Assembly (NCBI GenBank): GCA_045540295.1
Contig: JAZQGY010000012.1
Span: 1 to 48,151, forward strand
From: SIG452 sp045540295
Lineage (GTDB): Bacteria > Bacillota > Clostridia > UMGS1840
Reading direction: 5' to 3'
Length of the DNA: 48,151 nt
The position numbers were made by a program, and so were the translations under genes. Below are positions 42,195 to 48,151 of the stretch, piece after piece (the stretch's first letter is position 1; each line of letters starts with the position of its first letter). A model generated the notes under the pieces. That model did not search any database. It saw only the letters and a program-made list of their open reading frames with translations, and was not told the DNA's origin.

Positions 42195-43028
42195 CTATTT
42201 GCAGCCGCAATTTCTCTGATTAGTTTCTCTGGGAGTGGATAAGGTGTTGTTATCAAAGCTGCAGGCGTTGGGCGGGAAAAATTCGTCTACAGGGAAATTG
42301 ATGTTATCAAACAAATCGCAGGGGTTATCCTCGGTAGCTCCTACACATTCCTTATCCGGCACACAGAAATCATAAACAGGTACTAACAACTGCACATTGC
42401 GTTCCAAACGGATAATAGAGAACAGCCCTAAGGTGACATACACGTTTTTGTCACGTTCTTCCCCGATAATGTCATCATCAAAGCAGGAACAAATTTCATG
42501 AGGCAGACTGGAACAGTCAATTTCACAGCAGCAATGATGCTGATGACGTTCCACTACCTTTGCAGATAAAGCAATGGGTTCCACCACTTCCACAATGGCT
42601 TCCGGCAGATTATTCTTGACAGAAAGCTGAATATCTTTTTCGTTGGGGCGGAATTTAGAGGTAAAGCTTTTTGCCTTTCCTTCGGAGCCGAACAGAATTA
42701 CCTTTTTGTCAAAGGTGGCTAATCCCTCCACGGTTACCGGACGTCCCACTCCTGTGAACACGTCTAAGTAAACCTTGAAGAAGTATTTTAAATCCACAGT
42801 GTAAAAGCCACGGTTAAAGGGCACTTCCTCCACATCGGTGTAAACCCAGATAATTTCTGCCTTTCTCACTTTGATGTTGATGGAGCGGTCAATCAGTTCC
42901 TGACCGCAAGGAGTCACATACACTCTGGCGTCTACGATGCAATCCTTATCTTTGCAGGCATCGTACACCTTGTCGGTATGAATGCAAACTGCATCACGGA
43001 TGCTTCCGGTTGCACAATCTTTCGACAT
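42195..43028 (-). CDS. Conserved Cys-rich clostridial protein of unknown function
   Basis: A protein of 277 residues. I recognise the text around VCIHTDKVYDACKDKDC, VPFNRGFYTVDLKYFF and FDKKVILFGSEG as a family widespread in Clostridia but without an assigned function. The protein is beta-rich, with a His/Cys cluster (RHQHHCCCEIDC, then CSC) near residues 160-180 and further Cys at the end (NCGCK), which suggests metal binding or disulfide cross-linking, as in coat-type proteins. There is no signal peptide or membrane helix. AGGAGG precedes the ATG. Transcription runs toward the structured RNA region. Confidence 0.75.
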   Translation of the reverse strand: MSKDCATGSIRDAVCIHTDKVYDACKDKDCIVDARVYVTPCGQELIDRSINIKVRKAEIIWVYTDVEEVPFNRGFYTVDLKYFFKVYLDVFTGVGRPVTVEGLATFDKKVILFGSEGKAKSFTSKFRPNEKDIQLSVKNNLPEAIVEVVEPIALSAKVVERHQHHCCCEIDCSSLPHEICSCFDDDIIGEERDKNVYVTLGLFSIIRLERNVQLLVPVYDFCVPDKECVGATEDNPCDLFDNINFPVDEFFPPNACSFDNNTLSTPRETNQRNCGCK

Positions 43029-43182
43029 ATTAAATCCTCCTGATCATTCTGAAATCACAGATAAAGGCAACACTTTTGTTCTTTATCTGCGTTCAGTTTA
43101 TTGTATGAAAATTTTCATCTTTGGTGAATGTTCTTCCGAATGTGTGTAAATTTTCCGATAAAACCAAGGTAAAAGCAGAAAT

Positions 43183-43221
43183 TGTAAATCTTTCTGTAAT
43201 TTTTCTGTAATTTTTTTGTAA
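43183..43221 (+). promoter_or_regulatory. Pho box: four TGTAA direct repeats
   Basis: TGTAA starts at 43183, 43195, 43206 and 43217, that is every 11-12 bp, in the form CTGTAATTTTT repeated. This is the direct-repeat pattern bound by PhoB/PhoP response regulators. A possible -10, TAATAA, is at 43235-43240. The target is the alkaline phosphatase gene, about 250 bp downstream. Confidence 0.75.
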
Positions 43222-43297
43222 CAAAGTCGTTGCGTAATAAGCACCAGAAAACGCTTGATTCCCAAGGGATTGCAGAACGGTGTAACCAATCAGCAGT

Positions 43298-43324
43298 CTT
43301 TTGTCCACACAGTAAGGACAAAAG
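43298..43324 (+). promoter_or_regulatory. Leader hairpin upstream of the alkaline phosphatase
   Basis: CTTTTGTCC pairs perfectly with GGACAAAAG around a 9-nt loop. No T-run follows, so it is probably an mRNA-stability or regulatory structure in the long leader rather than a terminator. The rest of 43029-43471 holds only AT-rich sequence, with a possible second promoter near 43380-43410. Confidence 0.5.
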
Positions 43325-43471
43325 CAAATTTTAGGGGGTAATAAAAATCAGATTTTTCCTTGCTATTTTTGAAAAAAAGTTGTAAGATAAAAAGGGCGAT
43401 TATTATAGGTGCGTATATTAATTGTATAAAAAAAATATTTTATAAAAACCAAAAGAAAGGAGACCCAACAT

Positions 43472-46400
43472 ATGAGACTTAAAAAACTTTTATCTCTGCT
43501 TCTGACTCTGATGATGGTAATGTCCATGTTCACCATTACCGCAACCACCGTGTCAGCAGCAAACACCGGTAAGGTTAAAAACGTCATCTACATTATTGGT
43601 GACGGTGCAGGCTATGTACCCTTTACTCTTGCCGATGCAGTAAAACAGGCTGGCGGTATTAACTCTGTATACCCCAACACTGTTACACAAACCACCAACA
43701 AACTTTTCATCAAGGATTACCTGGTTGGTGGTGTAACCACCAAACCCGCAGGTGCAGATGTTACCGACTCTGCGGCAGCAGGTACTGCCCTGGCAGTTGG
43801 TCACAAAGCAGGTCTGTATTCCATTGGTGTGGACGCTTACTTAAATCCGAAAGCTAACATTTTGGAAGCTGCAGAACTTGCAGGCAAACGAGTAGGTGTT
43901 GTATCCAAATACGAATTTGCTCATGCAACTCCGGCTGCATTCTCCGCACACTATTTTAACCGTGGTGTGTATCTCCCCTTGTCTGAACAGGCAATTTATC
44001 AGGACTATGATGTAAACTTATGTCCCGGTATTGAAATTGCTGAATATGACGCTGCAAGAACCTTAATTCCCCAGCGCGGATATACTTACGTAAGCAGCAA
44101 AGCTGATTTAGCAAACGTAAAAAGCGGTGATAAAATCTGGAGTAACTTAAACGGTTACACTCACCCCTTTGACATTGAAAAATCTTCTTCTAATGCAAGC
44201 TTACTGGATATGACCAAAGCTGCTATTACTGCTTTAGACGGTAGCGACGAAGGCTTTGCAGTTATGATCGAAGCTGCTATGATTGATACCGGCGGACACA
44301 ACAACAACGCATTACAGAACATCGGTGACTACATTGAATGGGACGAAACCTGTAAATGGGCTATCGAATGGGCACAGGAAGACGGTGAAACCATCGTTGT
44401 TATGACTGCTGACCATGATACCGGTGGTATGAACGTTATCAATCAGTCTACCGCAGTATCTAACATCAGAAGCGGCGTGGATCCCACTTCTACCGGTGCT
44501 GTTACCTGGGATTCCAAAGACCATACCGGCAGAAACGTTCCCCTGTGTATTTATGCTCCCTCCGGCATCACCATGCCTTCCGGTGCAGCATCTACTCCGG
44601 GTAACGCTTCCAGCTTCACCAGCAACATTATCGACAACGATGAAATTGCTCCCTGGATTGCAGACTGCTTAGGCTTAGACTTAGCAGATGCAACCGACGA
44701 ACTGTTTGTAAATGTTACCTCTCAGGGTAGTATCACCCCCATCACCGATGAAAACGGCGCTACCAACACCAGCGCTACCTTCAAATTCAGTGGTGTTGAT
44801 GTTTCTATTAAAGCAAACCAGTCTGTTGCTAACATCAACGGCGATAATGTTGACTTAGGCGGTCAGGTTGCTGTTTGGGAACCCTATAACAACAGATTCT
44901 ACGTTCCCCAGAGATTATTAGACTACATGTCCACCGGTGACTATCCGTTAGTTCCCTTAACCTGGATCGGTAACGTAAAATATCAGGAAGGCTTCAACGG
45001 TTACTACGGTGACTTTGCTGCAAATGATGCAGCTTCTTTAACCTTAGCTCCCGGCGCATCCGTATCTTATACCTGGAATGCTCCTTACACCGGTGTATAC
45101 GGTATGCAGATTAAATGTGCTTCCATTTCTACTCCCACTACCCTGCGTGCAACCTCCGGTGACTACTACGGTGATTTCTACTTCACCACCACCGGTTGGT
45201 CCAACATTGATGCAATGCGTCAGGACCAGGCAATGTACTTCACTGCAGGCAATAATACCATTACTGTTGAAAACGTAGGCGATGCTTCCATCACCATTTC
45301 TGAATTTGACTTTGGTCGTCTGGATTTATCCGGCTATGATTCCATGGATTACATCGACTTCTGTAAGAGAGTTGATGGATTAGAACCCGAAAACACCCTG
45401 ATCACCAACACTGCAATTACCAAAATGGGTACTGCAGGTACCTTCTGGGGTAACGTTTCCTCTTACGAAGGCGTTACCAATGTGAACGACTCTGCAATCA
45501 CCATTGATGCAGGCGGTTGGGCACTCTTCAATGTACCCGTTGCTACCGAAGGCTTATACTACTTAAATGTGAAAGCTTCCGGCGGTAACACCACCTTAAA
45601 CGTTCTGACCAACGATGAATACTATGGCGATCTGGCTGTTGGCACCACCGAACAGTACTACACTGCAGGTACCGACGGAGATTACGAAATCATGTATCTG
45701 CCCGTTGGCAAAGCAACTGTGAAAGTAACCAACACCGGTAGCGCTGCTACTACCATTTCTGACATTCAGTTTGGCGCAACTCAGGATTTAGTGGATGCAG
45801 GAATTACCCCCACTAAGAATGATGCGAAAAAACTGGCTGTTTGGGTATATGCAGCTCAGGATCAGGACGGTTACTTCAACGGTTACACCTCTGACGGTGA
45901 ATTCAACACCACCATCGCTCCCGGCGAATACGTTAAAATTGACGTTACCGGTATCCCCTACGACGGCGTTTATGCTCTGCAGTTAAGACTGTCCAGCTTA
46001 AGCGGTGTTGCAAACATCAGAGCAACCACCGGCGCAGGTTACTACGGTGACTACGCAATTACCGAAGTAGATACCTGGACTAACAGAATGAAACCCGGTC
46101 AGGACCAGCCCATTTACTTCTCTACCGGTACTAATACATTATATATTGAAAATACCGGTACCACTTCCTTCTACATTAAAGACTACGATATCGGTAGAAT
46201 GGATGCCGGCAACTCCATGGATTTTGCATATCTTTTAAAACAGACTGACAGAATCCCCGGTGACGGAACTACAACTCCGGTTGTAACTCCGACTCCTGTT
46301 CCGACTACCGCTCCTACCGCAACTCCCGCTCCCACCACCGCGCCTACTCCAACTCCTACCGATACTCCTACCCTTCCCGATGGCGTGTCTCCCTGGACCG

Positions 46401-48151
46401 GTAGATTCAGTGACTTAGAATCTCATAAGAACGGTTATGTTGGCGAAATTCACACCATGACCACCTTCACCAACGGCTCTGCTGCTGTGGAAGGCGTTGA
46501 CTATCAGGCAACCTCCTCTTCTCCCTTCAGCGATGGTCAGTTTACCATGGTTGTTGGTGACTGGGGTAAATATGAAATTACCGTTCCCTACACCGGCGTT
46601 TATGCAATGCAGTTAGAAGTCCTGTGGATTGCCGAAGGTGGCCCTACCACCTTTAAAGTATCCACCGAAGACGGTTACTACACCGAACAGACCTTCACTC
46701 AGACCGGTTGGACCAGTGGTTCTTACGCTGACCAGCCCATCTACTTAAAAGAAGGTACCAATGTAATCACCGTGGAACTGGTAGGTCCTAAGAACTGTGT
46801 ATTCACCGGTATTGACTTAGGTAGATTAGACGTAAACGGAGCAACTGCTTCTTTAGACTACTTACCCTTAGTTAGAACCGAAACTGTTGTAGAACCTACT
46901 CCCACTCCTACCACTGCACCTACCCCGACTCCGGCTTCTACCATTACTTATACTGCACCCTACACCGGTGCTTATAAAGTAACCAGCGACAAAGCTGTTA
47001 CCATTACCAACGAAACCGGACACACTGCAACCTTAACTGCAGGTGCAGAAAAATACTTCTATTTAATCAAAGGTGCAAACATTATTGAAACCACCGATAC
47101 TACTGCAAACTTAACCTTTACCCAGCTTGCAAATCAGGGTATTGATTATATTGCACAGGCAGAAGTTGCAACTCTGCCCTTACCGGCAAACCACATCTAC
47201 TTAGGTAGAAATGACGGTTCTTCCGACATTAACAGCTTCATCACCGCATATGAAGGTGGTGCAGTTGCAGGTAGCGGCTATGTTACCATGCCTGCAGGAA
47301 GCTCTGTTGTAATTACTGCAGATGTAGATGAAAACGGTTTCCGTTACTTACAGATGCAGATTGATGACGACAACACCAACCACTTTGTAGTTGAATCTGA
47401 TTTAGGTTACTACGGTGACATTTACCAGACTCAGTACGGCTGGAACAACAACGGTGCAAATGACGGTACTATCGACGTAGAATACATCTACGCAAGAAAA
47501 GGTACCAACACCTTTACCGTAACCAACAACGGTACCGAAACCGCAGTTGTTTACTCCTTACGTTTATCCAAAACCGCACCGATTCCGGAAGATACCACCA
47601 ATGCTGATTTCGAACCGGAATATCTGGCTCAGTTAAACTACGAAAACTGTGATTTAGTAATTCCCGAACCGGAAACCTACACCGTTACCTGGATTGTTGA
47701 CGGCGTAACCACTACCGAATCCTATGTAGAAGGCACTACTCCTTCTTACAAAGGCACCACCGACAAAGCAGCTGATGCTCAGTACACCTACACCTTCGCT
47801 GGTTGGGATAAAGCAATCGCTGCAGTAACCGGTGATGTTACCTATACTGCACAGTATAACAAAACTGTAAACGAATACACCGTTACCTGGATCGTTGATG
47901 GCGTAACCACCACCGAAACCTATGCTTACGGTGCTACTCCTTCTTACAAAGGCACTACCGACAAAGCAGCTGATGCTCAGTACACCTACACCTTCGCTGG
48001 TTGGGATACCGAAATCGCTGCAGTAACCGGCAATGCTACCTATACTGCTCAGTATGACAAAGTTGTAAATGAATACACCGTTACCTGGATCGTTGATGGC
48101 GTAACCACCACCGAAACCTATGCTTACGGTGCTACTCCTTCCTTCAAAGGC
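43472..48151 (+). CDS. Giant secreted alkaline phosphatase with repeated surface modules, 3' end missing
   Basis: An open frame of 1560 residues runs off the window. ATG 43472 has AAAGGAG upstream. Residues 1-29 are a signal peptide. Residues 33-400 are an alkaline phosphatase: D44 in IIGDGAG, nucleophile S100 in DVTDSAAAG, HATPAAFSAHYFN, E/D/H metal ligands in MIEAAMIDTGGHNNN and TADHDTGGM. Next is a copper-amine-oxidase-like stalk (ING...YVPQRLL, about 430-480). Then come six modules, each with a GYYGD-type motif (near 509, 564, 714, 855, 1067 and 1311), split by Pro/Thr linkers at about 932-971 and 1141-1155. InlB-like repeats start at 1403. Phosphate scavenging at the cell surface is likely. 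Confidence 0.9.
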   Translation, partial: MRLKKLLSLLLTLMMVMSMFTITATTVSAANTGKVKNVIYIIGDGAGYVPFTLADAVKQAGGINSVYPNTVTQTTNKLFIKDYLVGGVTTKPAGADVTDSAAAGTALAVGHKAGLYSIGVDAYLNPKANILEAAELAGKRVGVVSKYEFAHATPAAFSAHYFNRGVYLPLSEQAIYQDYDVNLCPGIEIAEYDAARTLIPQRGYTYVSSKADLANVKSGDKIWSNLNGYTHPFDIEKSSSNASLLDMTKAAITALDGSDEGFAVMIEAAMIDTGGHNNNALQNIGDYIEWDETCKWAIEWAQEDGETIVVMTADHDTGGMNVINQSTAVSNIRSGVDPTSTGAVTWDSKDHTGRNVPLCIYAPSGITMPSGAASTPGNASSFTSNIIDNDEIAPWIADCLGLDLADATDELFVNVTSQGSITPITDENGATNTSATFKFSGVDVSIKANQSVANINGDNVDLGGQVAVWEPYNNRFYVPQRLLDYMSTGDYPLVPLTWIGNVKYQEGFNGYYGDFAANDAASLTLAPGASVSYTWNAPYTGVYGMQIKCASISTPTTLRATSGDYYGDFYFTTTGWSNIDAMRQDQAMYFTAGNNTITVENVGDASITISEFDFGRLDLSGYDSMDYIDFCKRVDGLEPENTLITNTAITKMGTAGTFWGNVSSYEGVTNVNDSAITIDAGGWALFNVPVATEGLYYLNVKASGGNTTLNVLTNDEYYGDLAVGTTEQYYTAGTDGDYEIMYLPVGKATVKVTNTGSAATTISDIQFGATQDLVDAGITPTKNDAKKLAVWVYAAQDQDGYFNGYTSDGEFNTTIAPGEYVKIDVTGIPYDGVYALQLRLSSLSGVANIRATTGAGYYGDYAITEVDTWTNRMKPGQDQPIYFSTGTNTLYIENTGTTSFYIKDYDIGRMDAGNSMDFAYLLKQTDRIPGDGTTTPVVTPTPVPTTAPTATPAPTTAPTPTPTDTPTLPDGVSPWTGRFSDLESHKNGYVGEIHTMTTFTNGSAAVEGVDYQATSSSPFSDGQFTMVVGDWGKYEITVPYTGVYAMQLEVLWIAEGGPTTFKVSTEDGYYTEQTFTQTGWTSGSYADQPIYLKEGTNVITVELVGPKNCVFTGIDLGRLDVNGATASLDYLPLVRTETVVEPTPTPTTAPTPTPASTITYTAPYTGAYKVTSDKAVTITNETGHTATLTAGAEKYFYLIKGANIIETTDTTANLTFTQLANQGIDYIAQAEVATLPLPANHIYLGRNDGSSDINSFITAYEGGAVAGSGYVTMPAGSSVVITADVDENGFRYLQMQIDDDNTNHFVVESDLGYYGDIYQTQYGWNNNGANDGTIDVEYIYARKGTNTFTVTNNGTETAVVYSLRLSKTAPIPEDTTNADFEPEYLAQLNYENCDLVIPEPETYTVTWIVDGVTTTESYVEGTTPSYKGTTDKAADAQYTYTFAGWDKAIAAVTGDVTYTAQYNKTVNEYTVTWIVDGVTTTETYAYGATPSYKGTTDKAADAQYTYTFAGWDTEIAAVTGNATYTAQYDKVVNEYTVTWIVDGVTTTETYAYGATPSFKG
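47678..48151 (+). repeat. 198-bp tandem repeats in the phosphatase gene
   Basis: Repeat units start at 47678, 47876 and 48074, each 198 bp or 66 codons; the third is cut by the window edge. They encode YTVTWIVDGVTTTE... modules ending in FAGWD and YTAQY, the InlB B-repeat (Listeria-Bacteroides) type. Units two and three are almost identical in DNA, so the array has expanded recently. Confidence 0.88.

Noticed and set aside
43240..43330. A possible c-di-GMP or other known riboswitch before the phosphatase
   Set aside because: The GCAGAACGG and CCCAAGGG stretches do not fit the conserved cores of c-di-GMP-I or -II, and only one strong hairpin is present.
47678..48151. A CRISPR-like array
   Set aside because: The repeats are 198 bp, contiguous, in frame and protein-coding, with no spacers.

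Overview
The window looks like the chromosome of an anaerobic, endospore-forming member of the Clostridia, probably an uncultured gut-type lineage. It encodes sporulation sigma factor SigG, SpoVT and a SpoVB-like flippase. It also carries a complete F-type ATP synthase whose c subunit has a sodium-type site, and FeoAB ferrous iron uptake. Ribosome binding sites are strong AGGAGG types, TTG and GTG starts are common, and intrinsic terminators are plentiful. The genus cannot be fixed from the sequence alone.
Layout. (1) 1-4533 appears to be the right end of an integrated element. It holds a truncated secreted CAP-domain protein, a small zinc-ribbon protein, a MerR/GyrI-type regulator and a CFI-box protein. 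It ends in phased short repeats and a 23-nt copy of the 3' end of a tRNA, probably tRNA-Trp, followed by what looks like the tRNA's own terminator. (2) 4566-11848 is a minus-strand defence operon read hsdM-hsdS-abiH-45 aa ORF-hsdR. It is a type I restriction-modification system with an AbiH-family gene inside it, driven by a near-consensus promoter with a palindrome at the start region. (3) 11949-13868 is a Y-family polymerase with its YolD-like partner. (4) 14067-20834 is the atpIBEFHAGDC operon, with a two-carboxylate c subunit and an epsilon subunit reduced to its beta-sandwich.
(5) 20945-32723 holds housekeeping and sporulation genes: a PHP phosphatase, a PepV-like dipeptidase, DUF5662, TraX, SpoVB-like, SigG, a zinc-ribbon lipoprotein, a tail-anchored protein, SpoVT, DUF975, an aldose epimerase and FeoAB. 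(6) 32783-38770 holds a CobO-like adenosyltransferase, a zinc-ribbon membrane protein behind an attenuator-like leader, and an ABC-2 exporter. (7) 38817-42010 holds a FliB-like lysine methylase, an amidohydrolase fused to a GNAT-like C-terminal module, and a low-molecular-weight phosphatase. (8) 42053-42187 can fold into a compact branched RNA whose wobble pairs favour the plus strand. (9) 42195-48151 holds a conserved Cys-rich clostridial protein and then a Pho-box-controlled, very large secreted alkaline phosphatase. That gene runs off the right edge in 198-bp near-identical repeats.
The best candidates for something new are the structured RNA at 42053-42187, the hsdMS-abiH-ORF45-hsdR arrangement, the amidohydrolase/GNAT-like fusion and the Pho-regulated multi-module phosphatase. 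No CRISPR array, rRNA operon, complete tRNA gene or intact transposase was seen.
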